DNA of 64,000 bases, from NCBI GenBank assembly GCA_009760855.2, contig WPIO01000006.1, forward strand, positions 6,117,501-6,181,500, written 5' to 3'. Both the position numbers and the translations under genes were made by a program. Shown here one piece after another: positions 34,100 through 50,640 of the stretch. The notes below the pieces were generated by a model, which saw nothing but the letters and a program-made list of their open reading frames with translations, was not told the DNA's origin and ran no database searches. The stretch is from Cristatella mucedo. Its lineage: Eukaryota > Bryozoa > Phylactolaemata > Cristatellidae. Within the stretch, counting starts at the first letter, position 1. The number at the start of each line of letters is the position of its first letter.

Positions 34100-35790
34100 G
34101 GCCATCCTGAATTTTGGGCATCGCTCCAATCGCTCGAGATAAAATTCTTTCCCTGCTTTCAGTCACATTACAGGATGTCCTCCGGTCTCCCTGTATTTTG
34201 AAATCTTACGTAGGCAGCTGTCACTAGCTTTGCGGTCTCCTTAAAGGCTTAACGTGTAATCCAGCCATATATCGCCTGCTTTAACGCATTGACAGTGCAC
34301 ATGTTTAAGTTATGATTTGAATGTTTGCCGCTCCAATTGGCATTGGTTTCCCTTAAGCCCGGGCTGCGCCGCTCCGATTTGCATTGTTTTTTAGTTAAGT
34401 TCAGATTGACCTAAGCTGCAACCAAATCTTGAAAAACATCAAGATGTACACACGCTTTTTCAGAGTACTGAAAAGGAATTTCTTCATGAGAAGGATATTC
34501 CGTTTCCTGGATCGTCATTCAGCTCTCGTATGTGAGCGTCGTTTCTGGAAAGTATAGAACATATTCATCCCAGGTTGTTCCTCATTCGGTTGCATCGCTT
34601 TGCTGAACGAAGGCGAGAGTAGATGCACGAGAACAAAATACTTCGGCATACCCATCTTTACTCTCACCAGTCCTTCTCTCGTGAGCTGAAACTTGCAACA
34701 ACATTACCTCATTGCCACTATTTACTGAATCTTTCCCGGTCTTTTCCTTAGCTCTTTTGCTCTCTCTCCTTTCCTGTGACGGTGGACTGAACAACTGCAC
34801 CCCAGTCTGCCGTTCGGCCGGATACGTGACTTACTTGCATCTAGTCTAGCTTAGTGCTGAGCTATTCGATTACGATTCGGTGCCGTCCGTCCCAGTGCAG
34901 GCACAGTCGACTCTGCGCATACAAATATCGTATATAGGAGTACTTCGCTTATAAGAATAGCAGTTCCACGTCTCAGATTGACGTTCGTTACATAGTCTCA
35001 CTCCGTATATGGGAATATTCTGCCTATAAGAATCGCCATTTGCCGGCCAGAGTGTTTTCTTATAGGCGCAGTCGACTGCTGATGTCGGCTGCTTGATCTA
35101 CTACGCTTTAGCTAGCAATATGGAAGAGGGACCAATGTCCACAGTAAGTGCCTGAACTGCAAAGCAACGTCATTCGACGTTAAATTAGGCACTCGAGCCC
35201 TTCTACTGGGCAGTCACTATCTATTCGCTGTCCATCTGGTGGCTTTAAAAGTAGTCCGGCGGCAGTCTTCCGGTGATCTTGCATACAAGATAGTATCAAT
35301 TAAACCCTTTAATGGTTGCAGATTATTTCTTCAGTCATGCGTGTTTAAGTTTATGTTTATCATTGCGCCAAAAAACTACTGTACTCCCTTGAATTTCCCA
35401 GGTAATGTAGGAGGTTGCTGTCGCCACATGAAATATCGCCAATCGTTGCTAGTGCATGTCGCAAAACGACCCACGAATGGTTGCTCGCTGTCGTAATCAG
35501 CCGAGCTCTTAGCAAAGTGCTTTGAGGGGGTCACCTTTAGCACGCAGCTTCAAGAATTTTTCAAGAATAAACTGCTTAAAGTTTTGGTATAGGGATAAAT
35601 CAACCTTCCAAAAAACTACTTCTACTCGCTGACCAAACAAAAGTCCCTGCAATTCTCTTAGCAAATAAAAACACTAATGATCTTTCCCACAAACGTTGGT
35701 GACCCACCAACGTGCATATGTCGTCATGATCATGCTTCCTTTACAGCATATTTAAATTGCCCAGAAAGAAACAAATTTTTTCTAGAGATA
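34100..35790. other. No gene seen
   Basis: No supported gene or recognised repeat. 34930-35060 holds a loosely repeated TATAGGAGTAC / TATAAGAATAGC pattern of unknown meaning. Confidence 0.35.
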
Positions 35791-35794
35791 GCTA

Positions 35795-35995
<201 letters not shown>

Positions 35996-36013
35996 TACTT
36001 AAAATGTCATTAT

Positions 36014-36045
36014 ACTCAAGATATCAAGCTCCTCAAATAGTTATC

Positions 36046-36087
<42 letters not shown>

Positions 36088-36128
36088 TATTTTCATGATA
36101 ATTATTTGAGGAGCTTGACATCCTGAGT
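36014..36128. repeat. 34-bp inverted repeat around a TA/TG loop
   Basis: Arms at 36014-36047 and 36095-36128 share TCAAGCTCCTCAAATA and its complement with about three mismatches. They enclose a (TA)n(TG)n spacer. The structure could fold as a long hairpin or be a small foldback element next to the larger (TA)n tract. Confidence 0.75.
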
Positions 36129-36721
36129 TGCAGAAAGTTGTCACTGCACTGGTACAGCTGCATGTTATCAGCATGCAAATTGAAACAAAAGATACCAACC
36201 TAGCAGCCTAGTTCAGTACCGAATGGAATAGCCTTACGCTCAGTATGCAAGTGTTGATTTCTTTGGTCCAGCACGGATAGAACCATCAATCTAACAAGTT
36301 TATGCTAGTGCTGAATGTACAATCATCAAACTTCATGGTTGTATTACTTTAATGCATTCAGTATCATCAGCCGGTCACTAACTGATCGCAAACTGTTCTA
36401 ATGACTGCAATGCAGCTTGTGACAAACGTTCTTACTAACTTCCCATACAAACTTTTGCGTGTTGTGATGCAGAATGGGATCGCTTTACCAATACAGCTGT
36501 GCGTTTCTTACTTGAAATCTCGTATCCTAGACTGCTAGGTAAGCCACAGTTATCTATTGTAAATCTACTGTTTCTGCTATCCTTGCATGCCTAAATAAGA
36601 GTAAAACTCAGGCAATGAGCTTCTCAACTCCAACATAGGCTCACATCGCCATTGCATCCTGAATAGCCTCTCCTTTTGGTCCGACTATAGGAAAGGTAAT
36701 GAAAGCCGACGTGGGAGTCAT

Positions 36722-36890
36722 TAGTTGTGATGGCACACTAGGTAAGGCGGTTGCTCTTTACGACCTCGGTTCAGAGGTCGTGAGTTCGAATCCTGCAGTG
36801 GGCAATCCTTAATAGCCGCTGCAAGCAGTGGTGATAGCCTTTGAGGCTCTTCTGTCTCTAGACAAAAAAGAGGCTGATAAATTAGCTAGT
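36722..36890 (+). mobile_element. tRNA-derived SINE, family 2
   Basis: The head has an A-box-like GGCACACTAGGTAAGG and a B box, GAGTTCGAATCCT. The shared body follows: GCAAGCAGTGGTGATAGC, AAAAAGAGGCTG. The body differs from SINE family 1 and lacks its stem-loop tail. Other copies lie at 38535 and 39405. Confidence 0.8.
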
Positions 36891-37029
36891 ATTTTGTTTA
36901 TACTGTTGTTGTGCACCAACGACCTATCAGAAGCTGACGGTCAGACGCAATGTTCGACTCGTTGACACAGGTGAGTGCCGGTTGCATTAGTTTCGTAGGC
37001 ATTGTCGGCTTTCCCTAAAACCACGGCTT

Positions 37030-37303
37030 TCATAGTGATACTGACAACGTTCTCACCCATGCCGACCAAGCCAAGGTCGACGAAGTAAAGGTGGTTGATC
37101 CGGGAATAGGAAATGTTGAAGATAAACCGTGAAGATACGCTGAGACCAATGACAAGACGCAGATTCTATTCACATGCAATTACTGCTTGGACTCAACGAT
37201 TGCTGAATTGGAAGCGACGTGGCGGCTGGACAAAGTCGGCGGTGGTGACATCGACGAGCTGACTCACGATGCTTCATTCGGACTGCAGCGGCTCACTGTA
37301 TGA
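37030..37303 (+). pseudogene. Unidentified coding-like frame with one internal stop
   Basis: The plus frame reads VLTHADQAKVDEVKVVDPG, then an in-frame TGA near 37132, then TQILFTCNYCLDSTIAELEA and DKVGGGDIDELTHDASFGLQ to a stop at 37303. The composition is clearly coding-like but I do not recognise the family. It is probably a pseudogene fragment. Confidence 0.3.
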
Positions 37304-37569
37304 ACGAATGAGGTTAAGCGCGAGTCAGCACTAGCTATCAACAAAAAGCAGGGGAGTGCCGGTCAGATCTCTGGGAGCGTAGGGTGCACGCTCGTGCGAA
37401 AGCTATTAGACCGGACGTTCACGGTGCCTTCTGGGAAGTACGGACCAGCAAATGTGCAGGGCACGGTTGGTGCTGCTGCTCCGAAGTGCAGCTTAGCAGG
37501 CATGCATTTGTTTCCTTTGTAGGCGATAGCAACTTTCTCTCTAAGACAATAATATAACATTATTCCTTT

Positions 37570-37705
37570 GTATAGCACCCCAAGAGAAAATAATCTCCAT
37601 TCAGTCACTTAACATATGCTTTTGGACTTGAGCCCACGACCTCAGTCAGACCTTGGTCTGGGGAGCACCTTAACCGCTGGACCAAACCAGCTCGGCAAGA
37701 TAGAA
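37570..37705 (-). mobile_element. tRNA-derived SINE, family 1
   Basis: Antisense copy with the tail stem-loop at 37570-37605, B-box complement GGACTTGAGCCCACGACC and A-box complement CACCTTAACCGCTGGACC. Confidence 0.75.
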
Positions 37706-38534
37706 TCGCCGTTGCCGTGAATGCCGTGTTTGTGAGAGTTGCTTAAATAAGAAACTTCTTGACAGTACAAACCATATTGATAGTCAGCACCGACTAGAGA
37801 TTTCCATAATTGGTTATTATGGCACTGATAGTTTCTAATCTGCTTATTGCTGCCGCCATCGTGCTAATTGTCCACCATTTCTACTGGAACAAGAGAGAGC
37901 AGTACCACGGTATCTGCCTGTCTGTGTTGCTATGCTGACCTATCAAAATTGTTAGTCGGTTGCGTATTTTAGTCGATTGCTGCTAAAACTGCCAATCGCG
38001 TGCCGGCTGCAGGTGCGCTCTCAAACGGATGATCTTATGAATGCTTTGCAGAAATGGAGAGTCAATTTTTTGCCCCCAAGCTATCACTAGCTCAATTCAT
38101 GTGTCGAATCGGCTATCTTCCAATAGTTCATCAAAAGGTCTCATGGCGATGCTGGCTTTTGCATAAATGCATGGCAAACTTTTTGCCGCGTGAGTTTTGG
38201 ACTGAAGCCATTGCTTCCTACCATATTGAGTAGTAGCGTGCAAGCACCAGCTGCTCGCTCAAAGCGTTTTATGCTGAGTCTGTGTCTTGACGTGTGGAGC
38301 TATATGTAATTGAAGCCTGTCGGAGGCCCCCTGAGGCCCTGTGCAACTACGAGATGTGTACAATGGCAGCACGTTCCCGAATAGCTATTCTTGCTACTAG
38401 AACATTCCGACTGTTATGGAATTGCTTTGGTCTTTGGCCAAGCCGCTGACTCGCGCAGCACAGCTACAGACGCAGCAATGCACTCTGCAGCGAAGCTCAT
38501 TAGGCAAACCAACTGCCCTCTTAATAAAATAAAT

Positions 38535-38705
38535 AAATAATAGCTGATTCAACAGCCTCCTTTTGTATAGCAACAGAAGAGCCTTTACGACTATCACCAC
38601 CGGTTGCAGTGGCAATAAAGGATCTCCCACCGCAGGATTCGAACCCACGACCTCGGGACCGAAGTCGTGAAAAGCAACCGCCTTATCTAGTATGCCATCA
38701 CGGCT
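38535..38705 (-). mobile_element. tRNA-derived SINE, family 2
   Basis: Antisense copy with the B-box complement AGGATTCGAACCCACGACC and A-box complement CCGCCTTATCTAGTATGCC. Confidence 0.8.
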
Positions 38706-39404
38706 CACAGCTTCCTAGTGCTGAACCTGAGAGGGTGAACTCGTTTAAGCTGCGCCTTTGCTCTGCACGGTTTATAGTTGCTACTATCGATCTAAAGCTT
38801 TAGATCGATATAATTTATATAGTTTATTACTTGTGTCTTTACTAGCGCTCGAAGTGGAAAAGCTTTCATCGTCTGTGCACCCGCTTGGCTTGAATATTGA
38901 GCTGATCCAGATGCAGGAGTAATAAGTGATACGTTTTTGAACACAGTTCCGTAACTAAGGCCATTAGTGACCGTGCTTCACTTAGTCATTTTTATCGCCC
39001 TCTTAAATCGCACGCACATAGGTTCAGATAGTTTTGCCAATCTTCGGTCAGCTACTTGGCTGTTTTGTTATGGACAAAAGTATGTCTGCCTGCCTGTTTG
39101 GTTTCGCACTCTTTACCATCCGTTTCTACGTGTACGGTAAGCATCAATTCGCCGCCCAACGTATATGCAAGCTTCCTGCTCACTGCCCTGGTCATTTTGT
39201 TAGCAAGCTCCTCAATCCAGAATCGCTCTGTCAGCAGTCCGTCAACCGCGCTGCTGTGCAGTGTCCACGTTATCTGTCCTTCCTAATCCGTAGCTGTCAA
39301 GAGCTGGCACGGTGTTACCTCGATTAGGTTCAAGACAGGCGTGCGTCCTCGTACGTCATGTCATGTCGAGCCGCGACCAAGGGAAATCGTCAAGACGTGG
39401 TGCG

Positions 39405-39570
39405 CTGTGATGGCACACGAAGCAAGGCGGTTGCTTTTCACGACCTTGGTCCCGAGGTCGTGGGCTCGAATCCAGTGGTGGGCTATCCTTTATCGCCCCT
39501 GCAAGCGGTGGCGATAGCTGGAAAAGCTCTTCTGCCGCTATACAAAAAGAGGCTGTTAAATCAGCTAGTG
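39405..39570 (+). mobile_element. tRNA-derived SINE, family 2
   Basis: Plus copy, very similar to the one at 36722: GGCACACGAAGCAAGGCGG and GTGGGCTCGAATCCAGTGG, then the shared body CTGCAAGCGGTGGCGATAGC. Confidence 0.8.
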
Positions 39571-40257
39571 TTTCTTATGTTGCGATGTTTCTGTTCTCAC
39601 TTGATCCTTCAACTATTTTTAACCCGCCATTATTTTTAGAGTGACTGTGAAATCTCGGGGACGGCGGCCGACCGACTGACAGACGACGGAGATGGCGCCC
39701 AGCTTTCAAAAGAGTGTCTGGAGTGAATTATCTGCCGTCCTGTATCACTGCGAGATTCAGACTCTACGGTTCTGGCTTTAGGCTGGATATCCGAAAAGTT
39801 GGAAGCGAGAGAGAAAATTCGCACGCTCCCGAGGAGCCTTTAACCTTTAACCTGTTCCAAGATGATAGGTAACAGTAAGCCGATTAATCATATTGTATGA
39901 TCAACAGTGCGTAATAACAAAATTCAATCACATCTTATTTTAAGTCAAATAATGGGTATGAAAAAACCCAAAAAATCACCCCGCCGGGGGCGCTCTGCAG
40001 CTTTCTGCAAGGTTTGAGGTTAGTTATTTTAGTAGAATAAACCGAGTTATTTAGTTAAATTACACAAGCACGCAAGACCGAAATCTACAAGGTCATTCTG
40101 GAAAAAGAAAAAGTTGACCAAAAAGAATACGTCTTTAGCTGAGACTAAAAAAAGGCCAAGTCATTTCTACTAATCGGCAAAGCTCAAAGCTCAAAGGTCT
40201 AGACTTTCTGTGCTAACGAACTGAAGAACCGTTCACCAAAAGATTTGTTTTAGAGAG

Positions 40258-40352
40258 GATATCTGCACACACAAAATGTAAAGCGCCTAGAACGAGATTG
40301 AATTCTCTGAGGGCGCTTTATCAAATGTATTATTATTATTATTATTATTATA
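40258..40352 (+). mobile_element. LINE family B terminal stem-loop
   Basis: AAATGTAAAGCGCCTAGAAC, then the stem-loop and (ATT)n. The minus strand immediately beyond (40353-40550) has a frame with LINE-like flavour that could not be placed. Confidence 0.8.
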
Positions 40353-41476
40353 AGAAGCCAATAAACTGGCGGTGAGAAAGCGCCGTCGAGGAACAAGATT
40401 GAAGGTCGGATATGTAGGCAGATAAACCAGCGAATAGAGCCGCGTGTGCTGCCGGAGGGCGGATTGCACAGTCGATTCCATTCTTTATAAGTAGCCAGTG
40501 AGGCACAGGCAAAATGACGCCATGACCTACGTTCACGCTTTGACGACACACCAGGGGAGCTGCCGAGCTTTCCGCCAGGTGCAGGCGATTAGTGGCGTGA
40601 GCGTGGATTCTAGATTAAAGATAATTGCAATAATTTAGAGCTCGCTTTCAAACGCGCCAACTAGTTAGGCTTACGTACTCAGGTTCAAGTAGGCCTTTTG
40701 TCACGGCAATATTAAATGGTGTACGCGTTAGGTTTGAATTCCCTGAAACGCTAGTGGTAGAACTGTTCGTTTCGCGAGGCTATTGGCATACGTGCCACCA
40801 TTTCCAAGCCTTAAACGTTGTCGTGCGCCATTTGTAATCAGCTTTCACCAGCGACAGAATTCAGAAGAGCGTAGGAGCCACAACCAGTCTTGCAATTAGG
40901 TAAGAAGTAGTCCCTAGAAAATGGATTTGAAATTGAAGGAGTGCTATCGTATGATCGTTCATCCCAAGCCATTCCAAAAGAATTAGACGGTAATACATCT
41001 TTTTATTTTACAGTGACGCCAAGTGGTTGCCTTTCCTCGCACCCTAAGTCGGTTACGCATGCGTACTTGCCCGAGGAAGTCAGCTCTAAATGAGGGAGAC
41101 GCTATCACTCCCAGAATATAGCTAGGTATTTTGCCATGCACCGAATGCCTTACGCACTCATCGATATGTATTATATATAGCATGCTAGCAAACAGATTCG
41201 ATGAGGCGGTGCATTAAATTAATGTGTCACTTTATGCGCCAATAAAATACACAGATAATTGACAGAGTCCTGAAGCTTTTTCCTTTGAGCAGTACAATCA
41301 CCATTACCATTACGTGCCAGTGCCATCGGCACACCGAAGTTATAGAAGACTGGAGTTGTAAAAAAAAATAATTAGCTTGTATTATATACCACTATCAAAT
41401 CGGCAAATGCAAATATATCTGTCCATTGGTTCCAACGCTGCTTAGCAGTTTTTCGACGCTTGCGAAATGTGCTGTT

Positions 41477-42696
41477 GCAAGTACGCCCTTTTCAAGATAA
41501 AATGTCGAAAGACGAAAGTGGGCTTGTCCCCCAGGAACAGCCAATGATTGACATTTCCAATTCCTCTTATGCCCACGCGTAACACAGATTTAGTGTAGCG
41601 TTTGAATCGCGGTTGGTTCTAAGCATGCACAGAATTGCATGTTTATATTAGTGTCTCGAATGTAATGTAACGTATCTCCGTCTGTAACTCCACAAAGTCA
41701 TAAAGACCAGGTGGGTGCTACGCAAGAGAGTTTTGTATAGCGCACTCACAGCCAAAGTGGCTTTCGGTACGCATTCGCTAGCCAACATACTTCGTCTCAC
41801 GTGACAAAGAGAACACAGTTGCTTGTAAAAAAAATTAACTAGCTCCTTAGTTCTGTCTCGACTTGATTATTTCTATTCCCTTTTGGTTGTGCTACCAAAG
41901 AAAGCTATTAGGTCACTGCAGCAGACTGAGAATATGGCTGCAAGGCTTGTCTTCAAGTCCCAGAGGTTTGAGCACGTGTCTCCTTTGCTCAAAGAGCTAG
42001 AATGGATGCCGTTTGAGCAACGGATACAGAGAAAAGTTCTTACGCTGACCAACAAGGCCCGCCACGGCTTGGCTCTTTCGTACCTAGCTGAACTGCTGCA
42101 CCAGTTTCAACCTCCTCGTGCCCTCACTTCCTGTGCGGACATTAAATTAGCTGTCTCATTACTTCGCTGAAAGACCGTTGGTGACAGAAACTTTAGCTCT
42201 GCAGATCCTAGACTGTGGAACTTGATTCCACGATTCTTACGCAACGACAGCTACTCTCCTGCTGCCGACTACGGCTCATCCTTTTCAGCGGTCCTGAGCT
42301 GCAACTTCCGTGTTACTCACTACCTAAACTGCTCTCCTGATTCTGCTATGCTTTCCACTTTCTTTTTGTTGCGTGAGACGAAGTCTGTTGGCTAGCGAAT
42401 GCGTACCGAAAGCCGCTTTGGCTGTGAGTGCGCTATACAAAACTCTCCTGCGTAGCACCCACCTGGTCTTTATGACTTTGTGGAGTTACAGACGGAGATA
42501 CGTTACATTACATTCGAGACACTAATATAAACATGCAGTTCTGTGCATGCTTAGAACCAACCGCGATTCAAACGCTACACTAAATCTGTGTTACGCGTGG
42601 GCATAAGAGGAATTGGAAATGTCAATCATTGGCTGTTCCTGGGGGACAAGCCCAATTTCATCTTTCGACATGTTTTATTTAAAAGGGCATACTTGA
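41477..42696. repeat. Large inverted repeat enclosing a LINE A fragment
   Basis: The left arm, about 41477-41830, and the right arm, about 42360-42696, are near-identical inverted copies. From outside in, each contains non-LINE flanking DNA (the CCCACGCGTAACACAGATTT region), a short TTACATT repeat and the LINE family A 3' UTR. The spacer is a plus-strand family A reverse transcriptase fragment. The arms include flanking sequence, so this is an inverted duplication, not two independent LINE insertions. Confidence 0.85.
41820..42510 (+). mobile_element. LINE family A fragment inside the inverted repeat
   Basis: Reverse transcriptase C-terminal frame at 41883-42167: RLVFKSQRFEHVSPLLKELE, QRIQRKVLTLTNKARHGLAL, YLAELLHQFQPPRALTSC. 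It is followed by the family A 3' UTR to about 42510. Confidence 0.85.
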
Positions 42697-42699
42697 ACT

Positions 42700-45560
42700 C
42701 ACCACTATTCTTTTCGTGTTACGCTGTAATGAAACGTCAACAAAATCTCCTTAAAAATTTCCCGGCTTTATTTGCAGCCAGGAGAGTTGGCTAACGTAGT
42801 ACGTTTTCGCATGTGATCGGCTCACCAGGATTTGGCATGGACCATTCGACGCCAAATATACAACTGGCCTTGTTAGTTTGGTGGCTTTTTCTTGAATTTT
42901 AGCTCTTTAAACACGTCGATCTTTGAATGTTGAGTTAACCTACGTTATGAGACGTTTCGGACACTCAGCATACACCTGCCTTTATAGCGTGTAATTATGT
43001 TAATGGTCACGGAGCCACTACAGCTCGTACTAAATATGGTCGCTGAGTTAATATGCAGTTCACAGAATTTCAGTAGTGTGTTTCTCTGCTAAACGCAAAA
43101 GCAGCCACGTGCTAAATTTGACAAAAGGATACAGTGCAACAATCTTAATTTTACCCGCTAATTCTAGTACGGCGTGGCTCCTGGGTACCTAGAGAACTGC
43201 TACACTTCTTTTAGCCGACTTTTTCTCCTCAAATCCTCTCAGAGCGATGTACTAAACTCGCTCACACATATCTTAGGTGAAGGCATTTTCTCATGTTCTT
43301 CAAACCCTATGATTCCTTTCTAGACTCCCAGGCTACTAATTACATGCTAATATTTTTCTTTGCGGCTGTTCTAACTCAGCTATGATTCTCACTTTCTTTT
43401 TTTAATAATAAGAAGTATTTTCGCTTTCATATTCACACCAATAGCCGCATAGGCATTGAAAGTGCTTTAGAAAACTATTGAGTATAATTCCAACGCAATC
43501 TGCACCGCCTCTTTTGGCTGCAGAAGGAGATAACAACATGCCAGAACTGTACGCTAATGTCTTACAGCTTTGCGGTAAGACAACAAAATCAAGAATGTAA
43601 GATGACCTGTCGGGGGGGGCGGGGCTTAGCCAAAATAAATAAATAGCTCGACGCCACCAACTCAACAACAAGCTCCCTGTTGGCGCATTTTTCATTGGGT
43701 TTGCGGGATTTTCGTGTTCTTTCGTTTCTGAGTGACAGTGGAGACGAGACTGCTGAATGAGAGCAAATTAGAAGGCAGCTGCAGCAACTCATCGAAGTAT
43801 GAAGTATAGCGGAACCAATGAGATGGATATTCAAGTGAACATTTCATTATGCACTACTTGGTAGAGTGAAGCGTAGCTCTCCGTCAAGCTGAGCGGGTCT
43901 TTTTCATTAGCTTTGAAGTTCAGCATTGCGTTATTAATCGCAAATAAACCTTCAGATTTTATGAATCTTTAAGAGATTTTCAAAGGACAGATTAGCCTTT
44001 TGTTCAATGCGGTTATAGCTGTAAGCCAGCTGAAATTTATGACCGTTCATTTGGATTGCTCCAAATATCTAATCCTACATTTACGGCACTATTCAACCTC
44101 AGTGGTGGATGTCCAAGGAAGCGGAATACCATCTCGCCTTATATTTACGAAGACATAGTTTTTTCTAATCATTTCGTGTGCCTCCCGACGAATTCGCTTT
44201 CATGATGATTGGAATAAATATCGATGCATCAGTAAAATCTACTCGTATTTAGAAACTTGATGAAACTCGATGCCTGCAAGAAAGATAGAGATAGATGATG
44301 ATCTTACTTACTTGCATCCATAAAGTAACTTCAGGATAATAGAATTTTGTTTAGCCATTGCGAACACACTATTGTCGTTTAAACCTTCGGCAAGTGCTCA
44401 AAATACATAAGTTTTGGTTAATGGTTATGGGACATGGGTTATATCGTTTTGCTGTGAAATGTGAAATGGATGCTCGATTGTAAATAGTCGTCTAATTAAA
44501 CATGCATCGAGCTACAGATGTTGCTTAATAATGTTAGTATAACTAATCTAATTAGGAATGTTAATATAATTATTCAGTTCTGTTCAAATGCTTGCAAGTC
44601 ATTCTATAATATAATGCCTCGAAAGACATCGAGGTTCAAATCGAGTGTCAAATGCTCTCAGCATGCAAAGTTATTGCTTTGATCAATTGTTCCTATAGGG
44701 TTCCAGTGACTGACTCGGAGTCATTTCGTTAGAGCCCTCGACTTCACGCGCGGTATGGTGCGAGGATGCAGCGAGGCCAAGATATGGATATGATTATAAT
44801 AAACTAGCTTTTTACGAATGATGAGCGAAAGCCTTGCAGATGAGCTAATCTGCCGGCCCTGCCCTGCCCGTGTGTGACCCAGACGCTCAGAGTAGGAATA
44901 GGATTTCTATCTGAATACCCTCAATCCTCGTGCACCGCCTCCTCTGCGTCTCCAGTCGCTGGCCTGATAGGTCAATAAACATTGAAAAGAATAACCCTAT
45001 ATTTAGCTTGAGCAGACTGTACAAACTATTTTCCTCATAATCTAGATTCTGCTTAACAATCCGTTGACAGCCCGCTTTTTTATGCAACTACCTACTTGCG
45101 GATATGAGAGTCATGCACTAATTCCTGAAAAATTTAAAAGAAAGCACGTTAAATTAAAAGTTATTATCGAGTAATTACCATTAGTAACCCTTGCTGGTGG
45201 GCGGTGAAGCTTCAAAGGTATATATAAAATAAATTCCTGTCAAATGTACGAAGATTCCGTCCAACCGAGAATTGTCTGCTTTATATCTATTAACGTTGTA
45301 GTAGGGCTAAACATAATATAATGTATACGTATATGAATATGAGATATATACAATCCGAGTAACCGAGCCTAGTGAGTGCTACGTGACAGAGGCATCGGTT
45401 CGAACTTGCTCATCCTACAGCAACTCACCCCCAACCCAATTATGATCTATGATCTCAGCCACTAAATGTAAACTAAGATATCACTTATGCAAAATAGCCG
45501 TGCAAAGGTGAAGCTTATGAGCAGCGCGATATACAACTAAGGGGGACGCAACGAGATTAA
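42700..45560. other. No gene seen
   Basis: AT-rich DNA with scattered short frames and no recognised gene, motif or repeat family. Confidence 0.4.
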
Positions 45561-45589
45561 AGTATGATCTGTGACGGAGCCAGTGTACA

Positions 45590-45592
<3 letters not shown>

Positions 45593-45628
<36 letters not shown>

Positions 45629-45660
45629 GCACACACAAACACACACACACACACACATAT
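45593..45660. repeat. (CA)n microsatellite
   Basis: CA repeats leading through (TA)n into the adjoining TC-rich tract. Confidence 0.95.
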
Positions 45661-45789
45661 ATATATATGTATATATTTTTTATATTTTGTCTCTCAATCT
45701 CACTGTCTCTCTGCCTCACTGTCTCTGTATCAGTGTACGCGTGTATGCGTGTGTCTGTGTATTATTGTGTCTGTCTGTGTCTGTCTGTG

Positions 45790-46378
<589 letters not shown>

Positions 46379-46379
46379 G

Positions 46380-46624
46380 GGCTTTAAGGGAAAGACATCC
46401 TCGGTCAGGACTCGGTATTCCTCTCTCGGATCTGGCAGACGATGCAGACCAAGCTACCTTTCCGCACCTCTCCGTCGTTTCGGTAGTATCGTGGTGGAGA
46501 GTAAGCAAGTACTATGTCTTAAGTCCTAAGTGCAAGCAATTCAACGGGAGCCAAGCTCCGACTACCTTACCTTGCCAGACGTCTTCAACAGCAACCCGCT
46601 GCTGTCGGAGAAGTGGAGTAAGGT
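46380..46624 (+). other. Non-repetitive island between TC tracts
   Basis: A 245-bp balanced-composition sequence between two TC tracts. The plus strand reads SSDYLTLPDVFNSNPLLSEK near 46555-46615, which looks coding, and a GTAAGC donor-like site lies at 46501. It may be a host exon, but no product or intron chain can be supported. Confidence 0.2.
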
Positions 46625-46627
46625 CGG

Positions 46628-49670
<3,043 letters not shown>

Positions 49671-49674
49671 TTGA

Positions 49675-49810
49675 ATAGCGCTGTAAGAGAACAGATCAAA
49701 GATCATTATACAAGTGCTTCACATGTGCCACGGGGCTCGAGCCCACGACTTCGGCCAGACCTGGGTCGGGGCGAGCACCTTGACCGCTGAGCCAAACCAG
49801 CTTGGCAAGA
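49675..49810 (-). mobile_element. tRNA-derived SINE, family 1
   Basis: Antisense copy with a decayed tail stem-loop at 49678-49720, B-box complement GGGGCTCGAGCCCACGAC and A-box complement CACCTTGACCGCTGAGCC. Confidence 0.75.
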
Positions 49811-50141
49811 CCATGCATTTTTCAGGTGTTTAAGATGAGAATGGCTGAAGGTAGATTGGAGAAAACATGCTTGAATTCTCAGAATCTAGGGTCAGCTTCT
49901 CCGTGAGCCTTTGCGTCTACATTTATCAAGACAGCCATGTTTGATTGCTGGCCTGTGAAAAAAGTGCGACCTTGACTTTTGCAGGTGGCCAAAAGCTTAG
50001 TTGTAGGACATTTCCCCCTGTACGTTTCCCCCGGACTATTCCCCCCCCCCCCCACTGGTAAACCATAGGACATTTCCTCCCGGACATTCCCCCTGGTTAG
50101 AACGTTTCCCCAATGTTGATGAATGCATAACTAAGAAATAC

Positions 50142-50274
<133 letters not shown>

Positions 50275-50640
50275 TGACCAAATGCAGTTCATGCGCTATT
50301 AAAATAAAATAAGCTCAATATAATTAGAAGAATGGATGGATTGGAAGGATGGTTTCTAATGGAGCGAGCGGCGGCGGCGGTGGCAGCGGCTGCGGCAGCT
50401 GCGAGCTATACAGTTCGGTCCCACGGCAGTTTGGTCCCGCTCGACGCCGCCAGGCACTTGTTCGTACCCGTCAAAGCGGGCGCGCTCTACGTTGTGCCCA
50501 GCATTCCTGTAAACGAGTGCTAAGCCTCAGAGGTCTACTTAGTATAACTCGAGCTCAAGAGATCTAGTTACGCCCTCCTACGCACTAATTAAAGCGCGGA
50601 ATACGAGCAAGAGTGGATTTAGGCGGCGGAGGAGCAGCCC

